Part shown: one piece after another, positions 17,350-25,895 of the stretch | Layout: each line of letters opens with the position of its first letter | Position numbering within the stretch: position 1 is the first letter of the stretch | Source of the DNA: DATAXV01 sp036272915 | Lineage (GTDB): Bacteria; Chloroflexota; Dormibacteria; Dormibacterales; Dormibacteraceae | Direction of reading: 5' to 3' | DNA: 35,149 bases | NCBI GenBank assembly: GCA_036272915.1 | Contig: DATAXV010000215.1 | Location: 1-35,149 of the forward strand | The notes under the pieces: model-generated | The model's database searches: none | The model's input: only the letters and a program-made list of their open reading frames with translations | What the model was told of the DNA's origin: nothing | Made by a program: the position numbers and the translations under genes

Positions 17350-18345
17350 ATGCAGCACACCGCACGCCGTGGAGAAGCCCTGATGCCGCCGGAGGCCGCT
17401 TTCGCCGACGTCGCCGAGCCGTATCGGCCGGAGCTTCTCGCCCACTGCTACCGGATGCTGGGCTCGATCCACGACGCCGAGGATCTGGTCCAGGAGACCT
17501 ACCTCCGGGCCTGGCGTGCCTTCGACCGGTTCGAGGGCCGCTCCTCGCTGCGGCGATGGCTGTACAAGATCGCGACCATGGCCTGCCTGACCGCCCTGGA
17601 GACGCGCGCCCGGCGGCCGCTTCCCTCGGGCCTGGGCGGGCCGACCGAGGACGGGCGCGCCGCCGTCGCCGGCCGGGAGCCGTCGGTCCCGTGGCTCCAG
17701 CCGGTGCCCGACGCGCTCCTGTGGGGAGGCGATCCGGCCGCGATCGTGGCTGGGAGGACCGGCGTGCGGCTCGCCTTGATCGCCGCGCTGCAGCTCCTTT
17801 CCGCACGGCAGCGGGCGGTGCTGACGCTTCGCGATGTGCTCGCCTTCCGGACGGCGGAGGTCGCCGAGATGCTGGACACCACGGCGGAGGCTGTCGACAG
17901 CGCCCTGCGCCGGGCTCGGGCCCGGCTGGCCCAGGCGGGACCGGTCGAGGAGGAGCAGTCCGAGCCCGGCGAGGGGGTGAGGCGCACGCTGCTCGACGGC
18001 TACGTCGACGCGTTCACCAGGGCCGACGCGGATGCCCTGGTGAGGCTGCTGCGCGCCGACGTGGAGATGGAGATGCCACCGATCCCGACCTGGTTCTCCG
18101 GCCGCGATGCGGTGGTCGGCTTCCTCGCCCGCCGGGTCCTCGGCCCGGATCGGTGGCGGATGCTCCCGACCGGCGCCAACGGCGAGCCTGCCCTGGCCAC
18201 CTACCACCACGCCGAGTCCGGCCGGTGGGAGGCCTACGGGGTCCAGGTCCTGACCATGAGGAAGGGAGGGATCGTCCGCGTCATCGCCTTCAACGACCCG
18301 AGCCTGCTGCGCACCTTCGGCCTGGCGGCGACGCTCGCGACCTGA
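17350..18345 (+). CDS. ECF sigma factor with SnoaL-like C-terminal domain
   Basis: 331 residues. Sigma region 2 is at about 20-85 (LLAHCYRMLGSIHDAEDLVQET, then FEGRSSLRRWLYKIA). Region 4 is at about 140-190 (LSARQRAVLTLRDVLAFRTAEVAEML). A C-terminal SnoaL/NTF2-like domain runs from about 210 (DGYVDAFTRADADALVRLL, then GRDAVVGFLA). This resembles the SigG/SigX5-type ECF group, in which the fused C-terminal domain replaces a separate anti-sigma factor in controlling activity. A second in-frame start at 17383 is also plausible (GGAG spaced about 9 nt). The 11-bp gap to the upstream SDR suggests co-expression, and the SDR may be a target or partner enzyme. Confidence 0.88.
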   Translation: MQHTARRGEALMPPEAAFADVAEPYRPELLAHCYRMLGSIHDAEDLVQETYLRAWRAFDRFEGRSSLRRWLYKIATMACLTALETRARRPLPSGLGGPTEDGRAAVAGREPSVPWLQPVPDALLWGGDPAAIVAGRTGVRLALIAALQLLSARQRAVLTLRDVLAFRTAEVAEMLDTTAEAVDSALRRARARLAQAGPVEEEQSEPGEGVRRTLLDGYVDAFTRADADALVRLLRADVEMEMPPIPTWFSGRDAVVGFLARRVLGPDRWRMLPTGANGEPALATYHHAESGRWEAYGVQVLTMRKGGIVRVIAFNDPSLLRTFGLAATLAT

Positions 18346-18358
18346 GCCGCCTGCCCTA

Positions 18359-19744
18359 TCACTTCGCGGGCAGGCGCGCCGAATAGATCGAATAGCCGTC
18401 GAGGTACCGGGCGACGCCCGTGGCGAGGAGTGTCGCCGCGATCAGGGGGAGGGTCAGATCGAGCCCGCTGTGGGTCAGCTCCAGGATCATGACGATGCCG
18501 GTCAGCGGGGCCTGCATCGCCGCCCCCAGCATCGCCGCCGCTCCGATCATCGCGTAGGCGCCGGGAGACCCGCCCGGCCAGGCCAGCGACCAGGCGATGC
18601 CGAGCCCGCCGCCAAGGACGGCGCCGGTGCTCATGGTCGGCGTGAAGAGGCCTCCCGAGGCGCCGCTGCCGAGGCAGAGCGCGGTGACCAGCGGCTTCAG
18701 AACGAAGAGGGCGAGGAGGAAGCCGATGCCGCCGATGCCGAGGAAGGCGTCGTGGGCGATGCCCTTGCCGTTGCCGAGCAGCTGGGGGTAGCGGAGCGCG
18801 GCCACGCCCAGGATCAGGAACGCGATCAGCGGCGCCACCGCCGAGATGCGCCCCGTCGGCCGCCGCGCCGAGACCCAGCCGATGAGGCGGACGTAGCCGA
18901 CCGCGACGAGACCGATGACAGGCCCCGCGAGCAGGGCCCAGGCGACGTCGCTGGGACCGATGCCGTAGGCGGGGATCCCAGTGTAGGTGGCGTGGCTGGG
19001 CAGGTAGATCCAGGCGGTGACGGTGGCGATCGTGGCGCAGGTCAGGGCGGGGAGGACGACGGGAAGGGTGAGGGCGCCGCAGAGGACCTCGGCGGTGAAG
19101 AGGGTCCCGCCCAGGGGGACGTTGTAGACCGCGGCCAGCCCGGCCCCGGCGCCGCAGGCGACGAGCAGGCGTCGCTGGGCGGTGGTCAGGCCGCGCCACC
19201 GTCCGAGGACGCTGCCCGACGCCGCCCCCATCAATCGAGGCGCCGCCTCCCTGCCCAGCGACGCTCCCAGACCGACCACGATCTCCGAGATCACCGAGGT
19301 GCCCAGGCTCCGCCGGAAGGAGATCTCGCCGGTGCCGTTCCAGACCTCGTCCTCCACGTCCGTCTTCTCGCCCGGGGTGTGCTGGCGGAGCAGGTACCAG
19401 GCCAGCCCGCCGATGACGCCGGCCACGACCAGGGCCTCGATCCGGCGCACGCCCGACGCCCGCACGACCGCGGCCTGGAAGCTGATCCCGGCGCTGTAGG
19501 CGAGGGTGGTGACGCTGTACCCGTAGCCGACGCGCTGGACGACGCGGAGGATGAGCATCATGGCGTCGCCGAACAGCCCGGTCGCGATCCCGGTCAGGAT
19601 CAGCATCGCCCAGAAGTTGAGATCGAGGCGGGCGTCCCCGTCGCCGAGCGCGTTGGGCTGCTCGGTCGCGCCGCGGCCCGATGCCAGGCGCCGGGGGAGC
19701 AGGGGGCGGGGCACGCGGACACGCCGCTGAAGTCCCTCGGTCAT
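18359..19744 (-). CDS. ClC-family chloride channel/transporter
   Basis: 461 residues with about ten or more hydrophobic helices. Recognisable ClC signatures are GASLGREAAPRLMG (gating Glu retained in GRE), NVPLGGTLFTAEVL and GSGASGGLFTPTMSTGA (GLFTP filter loop). At the position of the internal proton glutamate of E. coli ClC-ec1 (Glu203, in FIIEEM), this protein reads FTAEVL, i.e. Val, as in known chloride channels rather than H+/Cl- antiporters. Start 19744 (MTEGLQRR) is chosen; an upstream extension to 19852 is Arg/Ser-rich and unlikely. It is convergent with the sigma factor gene, 13 bp apart. No C-terminal CBS domains. Confidence 0.9.
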   Translation of the reverse strand: MTEGLQRRVRVPRPLLPRRLASGRGATEQPNALGDGDARLDLNFWAMLILTGIATGLFGDAMMLILRVVQRVGYGYSVTTLAYSAGISFQAAVVRASGVRRIEALVVAGVIGGLAWYLLRQHTPGEKTDVEDEVWNGTGEISFRRSLGTSVISEIVVGLGASLGREAAPRLMGAASGSVLGRWRGLTTAQRRLLVACGAGAGLAAVYNVPLGGTLFTAEVLCGALTLPVVLPALTCATIATVTAWIYLPSHATYTGIPAYGIGPSDVAWALLAGPVIGLVAVGYVRLIGWVSARRPTGRISAVAPLIAFLILGVAALRYPQLLGNGKGIAHDAFLGIGGIGFLLALFVLKPLVTALCLGSGASGGLFTPTMSTGAVLGGGLGIAWSLAWPGGSPGAYAMIGAAAMLGAAMQAPLTGIVMILELTHSGLDLTLPLIAATLLATGVARYLDGYSIYSARLPAK

Positions 19745-19922
19745 CCGACTGGCGCCCTCATCGTCGCGTGTCCGCCTCCCGGGCCTTGGCCCGGACCTCG
19801 GGTGCCGTCGCCGGCCGGCGGAGCTCGACCTGGCCTGCCTGCCCACCGGCACCCCTCACCGCCATTCTGCCCGGTCGGCGGAGCTCCCGACGGGACCGAC
19901 CTGGATCGATACCGGGCGGGCG

Positions 19923-20639
19923 CTACGGTGGCGGACGGCGTGGCGGCGGGAAGGACGCCGGCCGTCGGCGGGGCAGCCTGGCCACATCGAGGCCGCTGAC
20001 CGCCGCCACACCCCTGGTCCAGGCGTCACGCTCGGAGGGCTCGAGGCCCTCGTCGCGGAAGCGATAGTCGTTCTTGCGGATCAGTTCGTCCAGGTCCCCG
20101 AGCAGCCGGTCGAGGCATCCCTCCTGGATGGAGGCGAGGCGCTCGGCTTGCTCACGGCGATTGTGGAGCGCCGCCGCCGCGGCGGCGAAGTCGGACCGGC
20201 AGAGCCCGTCGGACCCGGCGAGCGCCGCCGCCACCTTGTCGTCGTTCAGATGCTCGATCAGGATCGCCAGGGCCCGATCCGCCGTCTCCGCCCTGGTCGC
20301 GCACAGCGGGCAGGACGGACGGCGGGCGCGGTCGGGCGCGGTGAGGGCGCCGCGGCCGGACCTGACCAGGCCCCGGAACCGCCGTACCAGCTCGCGGTGG
20401 ATCATGGCCGTGCCCAGCACGTCGGCGTGCGCGACCAGCCGCCAGGCGTGCTCGCGGCAGAAGCCGAAGCTCTCGGCGATGCGCGTCCGCGTGTGCGCGT
20501 CCGTCACCAGCTCGGTGAGCAGGGCGTTGATGGAGGACTCGACCGCCTCCTCCGCCTGGCGGCAGATCGGGCACCCCGGAGACTCCAGGGCCTCGATGAG
20601 CTTGAAGTAGGGGAGGTGCCTCTCGTTGGGGCCCTTCAC
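19923..20639 (-). CDS. DUF6062-like hypothetical protein with conserved Cys pairs
   Basis: 238 residues, soluble. The N-terminal HLPYFKLIEALESPGCPICR and FGFCREHAW, then CPLC near the centre and GLCRSDF, form an array of C-x-x-C/C-x-x-x-H elements. These could bind zinc or iron-sulfur clusters. The resemblance to the DUF6062 family is from memory; no function is known to me. The GTG start at 20639 follows GAGGA. The C-terminus is a Pro/Arg-rich tail. It is divergent from the NuoL-like gene, with a 256-bp gap. Confidence 0.75.
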   Translation of the reverse strand: MKGPNERHLPYFKLIEALESPGCPICRQAEEAVESSINALLTELVTDAHTRTRIAESFGFCREHAWRLVAHADVLGTAMIHRELVRRFRGLVRSGRGALTAPDRARRPSCPLCATRAETADRALAILIEHLNDDKVAAALAGSDGLCRSDFAAAAAALHNRREQAERLASIQEGCLDRLLGDLDELIRKNDYRFRDEGLEPSERDAWTRGVAAVSGLDVARLPRRRPASFPPPRRPPP

Positions 20640-20895
20640 CGCGCGTCCTCGGGCACGACACAGCTCCCTGTCCGGTTGCGATTCGATGGGCGGGGGGGAG
20701 GGAAGCCGTCGGCCGATCGCCGGAGCGTTCAGGCTGGCCTCATCGCCGAACCCAGCCTAGCAGGGGCGCCGGAGGCCCGTGATCGGCCCGTGGACCGGGC
20801 CGGGGGGCGCCCGCGGGTGGCGTAGTCGAGGCGGGAGACGCGCGCGGAAGCGCGGCTCTGGGAGAATGGCGGCCGATGATCGGTAAGGAGGGCGC

Positions 20896-22818
20896 GTGAA
20901 CGGGCTGCTTCTGGCTGCGGCATCGGCAGCCTCGGCGGCGTCGAAGGCATCGGCGGCCAGAGCCGGCCATCCGCCCTTCTCTCTCTCCAACACGCTCCCC
21001 TGGACGATCCCCGTCCTGCTCCTGGCTCCGCTGATCGGGCTGGTCACGCTGCTGCTCGGCGTGCGGACCCGGCGGGCGACGATCTCGCTCTCCATCCTCA
21101 CCGCCTTCGTCACCCTGGTCGACGCGGTGATCGTGGCCGCGGCCCGGTTCGGCTTCACCGCCGTCAAGCGGGCCACGTACTCCTGGATCAACGTCTCCAT
21201 CGCCTACACGGGCAACACGCGGTTCCAGCAGTTCGAGATCGACATCGCGCTGCGCATCACGCACGCCGTCCTCTTCCTGCTGATCGGCCTGCTCATCTGC
21301 TTCCTGATCTGCCTGGCCAGCCAGCGTCCGCTGGGGCGCAACGAGCCGGGTCCGATCCGGTCCCAGGCCATCGCGCTGCTCCTCCTGCTCGCCACCGTCG
21401 GGGTCCTGGTCAGCGGCGATCTGGCCGAGCTCCTCGCCTTCTGGCTGGTCGCGGGGATCGCCAGCTACCTCCTGACCGGCAACCGCTGGGGAGGTGACGC
21501 GGCGGCGAGGAGCGGTCAGATCGCGCTGGCCCTTCCCTTCCTCGGCGACATCGCCCTGCTCTGCGGGGTCGCCCTGCTCTGGTCGCGGTACGGCATCACC
21601 GACATCGACAAGCTGGTCCCGATGTTCGGCCGGACGGCCGGGGTCGGGCTCAAGTCCACCGACGCCATCGCCGCGCTCCTCCTGGTCGCGATCGTGGCCC
21701 GCTCGGCGCTCTTCCCGCTGACCCTGGCGCAGACGGCGATGACCGATGGGCCGCCGGCCTTCACCGCGCTCGTCGCCTCCGTGTGGCCGCTGCTCTGCGG
21801 CTACCTCCTCTTCCTCTGCCTTCCCCTCTTCGGCCACGTCGGGCCGCAGCTGCCACGCGCCGCCGGCTGGACGCTGGGCGTGGCCGCCGTCGCCGGACCG
21901 GCGCTGGCGATCCTGATCCTCGACATCCGCCGCTCGATGCTGCTGGCGACGTCGGGGGTGGTGGCCCTGTGCCTCCTCGCGATCCTCTATCCGGGTGCCG
22001 CCGCCGCTGGCCTGACCGGCCTGGTCGCGGTGTCCGCCGGCAGGGCGGGGATGCTCCTCGCCTCGGGCTGGATCGTGTCCAGGATGCGGGCCGTCGACCC
22101 ACGCCTCCTCGGCGAGGGGCTGCGCCGCATGCGGGGGGCCACGATCGGCCTCGGCGCCTCCGGCGTCGGCGTCGCCCTGGCTGCGGTCGCGGCGTCCGGC
22201 TGGCGCCACCCGTCGCTGCCCTGGATCGCCGTCGCGGTCGCCCTGCTCCTCGCCGTCGCCGTCTTCTGCCGCTCCTGGGGCGCGGTCGGCCTGGGTGCGG
22301 TCCCACGCCGGCGCGCGTTCGAGCCGGGCCGGATCCGCGACGCCTCGCAGAGCCTGGTCACGCTGGTCCTGCTCTGCGCGGTGGTGGCGGTGATCGCCGC
22401 CGTCCTCGCCTTCATCCCGATCTGGACCGAGTGGCTGGCGCCGGGACGCCCGGCCCCGCCCGCCCCGCTCGACCAGGTCCGCTGGCTGGTGCCTCCGGTC
22501 CTCGGCGGAGCGATCGGGCTGGTCCTGCTCGCCCTCCGGCGCCGGCAGGCGCTCGTCCTCAGCGCTCGAGTCTCCGCGCTCTACGGCCGCGCGATCGCGT
22601 TGGTGACCGCCCTCATCCAGCGCATCTGGTCGGGCGCGATGGCGCTGGTCGGCGAGGTCGAGCTGCGCGCGCTGCCCAATGCCGAGGGTGAGCTGGCCGG
22701 CGCCATCCGCGCCAGCGGCGCCGGTCTGGCCACGTTGCCCCTGCTCGGGGCGATCGCGGTCATCGCCGTCGTCGTCGGAGTCGTGCTGGGCGTTCTCGGC
22801 CTGGGGGCGGGACGATGA
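20896..22818 (+). CDS. Divergent NuoL-like antiporter-type membrane subunit
   Basis: 640 residues with about 14-16 hydrophobic helices. Homology to complex I NuoL/Mrp-type subunits is suggested by LAFWLVAGIASYLLTG (usual GWExVGLxSYLLIG) and AMTDGPPAFTALVAS (usual DAMEGPTPVSALIHA), and by its place before NuoM- and NuoN-like genes. The helix-5 Glu (E. coli NuoL Glu144, in WE) is Leu here, and the helix-7 Lys of GKSAQ (Lys229) reads ARSAL, i.e. Arg. The usual lateral C-terminal helix is not obvious. GTG 20896 follows AAGGAGG. It overlaps the next gene by 4 bp. It may be a non-pumping scaffold or a neofunctionalised transporter. Confidence 0.7.
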   Translation: MNGLLLAAASAASAASKASAARAGHPPFSLSNTLPWTIPVLLLAPLIGLVTLLLGVRTRRATISLSILTAFVTLVDAVIVAAARFGFTAVKRATYSWINVSIAYTGNTRFQQFEIDIALRITHAVLFLLIGLLICFLICLASQRPLGRNEPGPIRSQAIALLLLLATVGVLVSGDLAELLAFWLVAGIASYLLTGNRWGGDAAARSGQIALALPFLGDIALLCGVALLWSRYGITDIDKLVPMFGRTAGVGLKSTDAIAALLLVAIVARSALFPLTLAQTAMTDGPPAFTALVASVWPLLCGYLLFLCLPLFGHVGPQLPRAAGWTLGVAAVAGPALAILILDIRRSMLLATSGVVALCLLAILYPGAAAAGLTGLVAVSAGRAGMLLASGWIVSRMRAVDPRLLGEGLRRMRGATIGLGASGVGVALAAVAASGWRHPSLPWIAVAVALLLAVAVFCRSWGAVGLGAVPRRRAFEPGRIRDASQSLVTLVLLCAVVAVIAAVLAFIPIWTEWLAPGRPAPPAPLDQVRWLVPPVLGGAIGLVLLALRRRQALVLSARVSALYGRAIALVTALIQRIWSGAMALVGEVELRALPNAEGELAGAIRASGAGLATLPLLGAIAVIAVVVGVVLGVLGLGAGR

Positions 22819-24446
22819 TGCTGCCACTCCTGCAGGCCGTGGCCGCGACGCCGAGCCCGTCGGCCTCGGCGGCGCCGAGCAGCTTCGGCAACATCAACAT
22901 CACCTTCTCCTTCCTGCTCAGCTTCCTGACCTGGGCGCCGCTGCTGGTCGCGGTCGCGGTGTCGGTCATTCCCGAGGCTCCCCGCCGGCGGGCGACCCGG
23001 CGCCTCTGGCTGATCGTGTTCTGGACCAACCTGCTCCTGCTCGCCGTCACCCTGGTCATCTACAGCAGCCAGTTCAACATCTACGGCAGCGGCCTCCAGT
23101 TCGAGGAGCTCCTACCCTGGATCCCGACGCTCGGCGTCTCGTATCACATGGGTCTGACCGGCATCGGTATGTCGATGCTGGTGCTCAGCGGCCTGATCGG
23201 TCTGGCGGCGACGCTGGCCGCCTTCGACCTGCAGGACCGCTCCCGATCCTTCTATGTCCTCCTCCTGCTCGCGCAGGGCTTCATCAACGGCGTGATCGGC
23301 GCCCAGGACCTGGTCCTGCTGGTGTGCTTCTGGACCGCCTCGATGGTGCCCATCGCGCTGCTCGTCGGTGGCTGGTCCGGTCCCCGGCGCTGGCAGGCGG
23401 CGGGGCGTCTGGTCGGGTACTGGATGTTGGGCAGCGCGGCCCTCCTGGTCGCCAGCCTGCTGCTCTGGGTCAGCACCGGTGAGCGCTCCTTCGAGCTCTC
23501 CGCGCTGGGCAACGCCGCGCCGAACTGGAGGGTCCAGCTCGTCGTCGCCCTGCTGATCATCGTCGCCGCCGGCTCGCGTCTGGCCCTGGTGCCGCTCCAC
23601 GGCTGGGCGAGGGAGGTCCTGGCCGAGGCGCATCCGGCGGTGGCGGTGCTCGTCATCGGCTCCGGGGCCCGGCTCGGCGGAGACCTGCTTCTGGAGATGT
23701 ACACGGGCCTCAACGTCGGCGGAGCCCACCTCGCCGCCAAGGTCCTGATGGTAGTCGCGGTGCTGACCGTCGTCTATGCGGCCGTGGCCGCGTTCCGGAC
23801 CCGGGAGATCCGCCGGCTCGCCGCCTATCTGACCCTTATCCCGAGCGGGGTGATGGCCCTGGGTGTGGCCGCCCTGTCGCCGATGGCGATCGCCGGCGCC
23901 GCCTTCTCGCTGTTCGCCGGCGGCCTGGCCGCGGCCATCCTGGTCGGGGCGGCGGCCACGCTCGCCGAGAGGGCCCAATCGCGCAGCCTCCTGGTCGTGA
24001 TGGGTGTCGCGACCCGTGGCCCCCGCGTGGTCTGGTTCGTTCTCGCCGGCACGCTGGCCGCAATCGGGCTGCCCTTCTTCGCCACGTTCCCCGGCCTCCT
24101 CATGGTCCTCTTCGGCTCCCTTCAGAACGAGCCGGTGGGCACCCTGGTGATGGCCGGAGGTCTGGTCCTGGCGGCGGCCGCCATCGCCTGGCTGCTCCGC
24201 CGAGCGCTGTTCGGCCGGCCCAATGCCGACGCGCCCACGCCGTCCGACGCCACCATGCCCCAGGCCTGGTACCTGGGGATCCTGATCGCCGTCCTCCTCT
24301 GGGTCGGCCTGGTCCCGAGCGGGCCCAAGCTGGCCGGGAACGTGATCTTCGACCCCGGGATGATCAACGTCATCACCCAGGAGACGACGACGATCAGCGC
24401 GCCCTTCGTGCCGCCCGCCTCGACCTCCTCGAGTTCCACGCCATGA
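22815..24446 (+). CDS. Divergent NuoM-like antiporter-type membrane subunit
   Basis: 543 residues, polytopic. The stretch ALVPLHGWAREVLAEAHPAV matches the NuoM consensus PxxPLHxWLPDAHxxAPT, and the later TREIRRLAAYLTLIPSG matches KxDxKRxxAYSSxxHxG, supporting the assignment. Key charged positions are changed: the helix-5 Glu (E. coli Glu144, WEAMLVP) is Thr in FWTASMVPIALL; the helix-7 Lys234 is Arg; the Lys265 equivalent is Arg (GARLGG); and the C-terminal Glu407 region reads GLPFFATFPGLL. The N-terminal signal-like segment and Ser/Thr-rich C-tail are extra. The ATG overlaps the NuoL-like stop and its own stop overlaps the NuoN-like start, so the three are coupled. Confidence 0.75.
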   Translation: MMLPLLQAVAATPSPSASAAPSSFGNINITFSFLLSFLTWAPLLVAVAVSVIPEAPRRRATRRLWLIVFWTNLLLLAVTLVIYSSQFNIYGSGLQFEELLPWIPTLGVSYHMGLTGIGMSMLVLSGLIGLAATLAAFDLQDRSRSFYVLLLLAQGFINGVIGAQDLVLLVCFWTASMVPIALLVGGWSGPRRWQAAGRLVGYWMLGSAALLVASLLLWVSTGERSFELSALGNAAPNWRVQLVVALLIIVAAGSRLALVPLHGWAREVLAEAHPAVAVLVIGSGARLGGDLLLEMYTGLNVGGAHLAAKVLMVVAVLTVVYAAVAAFRTREIRRLAAYLTLIPSGVMALGVAALSPMAIAGAAFSLFAGGLAAAILVGAAATLAERAQSRSLLVVMGVATRGPRVVWFVLAGTLAAIGLPFFATFPGLLMVLFGSLQNEPVGTLVMAGGLVLAAAAIAWLLRRALFGRPNADAPTPSDATMPQAWYLGILIAVLLWVGLVPSGPKLAGNVIFDPGMINVITQETTTISAPFVPPASTSSSSTP

Positions 24447-25825
24447 ACCCGTCGCAGCTCCTGGTGCTCGTGCCCGAACTGCTGGTGGTGGTGATCGGGC
24501 TGCTCCTGACCCTTCAGGCGCGGCTCGGAGGATGGCGGCTGCTGACCCTGGTCGCGGCCCTCCTGGCCGGCGTCGCGGCCGGTCTGGAGGTCTGGCAGGG
24601 CGCCACTCTGATCTCCATCGTGCCCGGCCTCTACGTGCAGGACCGCTTCGCCCTCTGCGCCAAGGCGGCGCTGCTCGCCGGACTCTTCGCGCTGCTCGTC
24701 GTCGCTCCGCTCGAGGAGGGCCGCGGTGCCCGCGGTCTGCCACTGGCGGCGCTCGCCACCCTGGGCGGCATGGTCGCCCTCTCGTCCCCCTCGCTCCCGC
24801 TGCTGTGGGCGGCGGCATCGGTCGCCTTCCTGGCCGGGGTGGCCGCCGGCTCGCCCCGCCTCGGCGAGCTGGGGCGATCCGTCCTCGGGCTGGTCGGGGC
24901 CGCGGTGGTGCTGAGCGGCGTCGGTGTGCTAGCGCTCTGTCTGATCGGGCACACGACCAGCCTCGACGGTCTGCGCCAGGCTCTGGAGCGAGACGGCGGC
25001 GGGACCGCGGCCGGGCTGATCACGATGCTCGCCGCGAGTGGCCTCCTGCTTCCGCTGCTGCTGCTTCCCGCTCGCGCCTGGCACGGCGCCTCGGGCACCG
25101 CGGTGGGGGAGGCCGTGCTCGGCGCGATCGTATCCGGCTCCGCGCTGCTCGTCGGCTCCCGGCTCCTCGCCGCCGGCTTCCCGCTGGGTCCGACCTGGGG
25201 GCCATACCTGGCCGTACTGGCGGCGGTGGGGGCGGTCGTCTTCGGCCTGCTGGCGATATCGTCCGGCTCGCCTCGCCAGCTGGTGGCGTGGCTGGTCTGC
25301 GGCCAGGCGGCGTGGGCCATGGCCGCGCTCGGCGCGCACGATCGCCTGGGTACGGCAGGAACCATCTACCTGGTCGGCTGCTTCACGGTCGCGGCGGCGG
25401 CGGCGCCGCTGATGGTGGCGACCCTTCCCGAGACCGGGCAGGGCCTCCAGGGCATGGCCGCCCGCCAGCCCTGGCGTGGCGTCGGTCTCACCCTGGTCCT
25501 GCTGTCCCTTGCCGGTGCTCCTCCGCTGGGTGGTTTCTTCGGCGAGATATCGATCGCCGCCGCCCTGGTGGACGCGCGGCTGACCTGGCTGCTCGGCGCC
25601 ACGCTGTTCGGCGGTGCTCTCTGCGTGTGGGCCGTCCTCAGGCTGCTGATCCGCGCCTGGCTCGACCCGGTGCAGGAGGATGCACATCACCACGCGTCTT
25701 CAGCGTCGGTCCTGCACACGGCCGCCACCCTGGTCGGTCTGCTGGTCCTCGCCTATGGGCTCTTCGCCTACCCGATCCAGGGCCTCGCGATCCAGGGCGC
25801 CGAGGCGATCGGCCTCCTCCGCTGA
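24443..25825 (+). CDS. Divergent NuoN-like antiporter-type membrane subunit
   Basis: 460 residues, about 13-14 hydrophobic helices. LLSLAGAPPLGGFFGE matches the NuoN signature SLAGIPPxxGFxGK, but its final Lys (E. coli Lys395) is Glu here. The helix-5 Glu (Glu133) segment reads SLPLLWAAASVAFLAG with no acidic residue, and the helix-7 Lys217 segment (KxxxxPFHxWxPD) reads LPLLLLPARAW with no Lys. A cytoplasmic HHH segment near the C-terminus precedes the last helix. Overlaps the NuoM-like gene by 4 bp. Downstream, 70 bp away, is a phosphatidyltransferase; no other nuo gene is adjacent. Confidence 0.75.
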   Translation: MNPSQLLVLVPELLVVVIGLLLTLQARLGGWRLLTLVAALLAGVAAGLEVWQGATLISIVPGLYVQDRFALCAKAALLAGLFALLVVAPLEEGRGARGLPLAALATLGGMVALSSPSLPLLWAAASVAFLAGVAAGSPRLGELGRSVLGLVGAAVVLSGVGVLALCLIGHTTSLDGLRQALERDGGGTAAGLITMLAASGLLLPLLLLPARAWHGASGTAVGEAVLGAIVSGSALLVGSRLLAAGFPLGPTWGPYLAVLAAVGAVVFGLLAISSGSPRQLVAWLVCGQAAWAMAALGAHDRLGTAGTIYLVGCFTVAAAAAPLMVATLPETGQGLQGMAARQPWRGVGLTLVLLSLAGAPPLGGFFGEISIAAALVDARLTWLLGATLFGGALCVWAVLRLLIRAWLDPVQEDAHHHASSASVLHTAATLVGLLVLAYGLFAYPIQGLAIQGAEAIGLLR

Positions 25826-25895
25826 CCACGCGCTCCGACGCGAGCGGCGCGATCAGGGCGGCGTGCCGCCCGGCGGGGCCTGCCAAAATCTGCCC

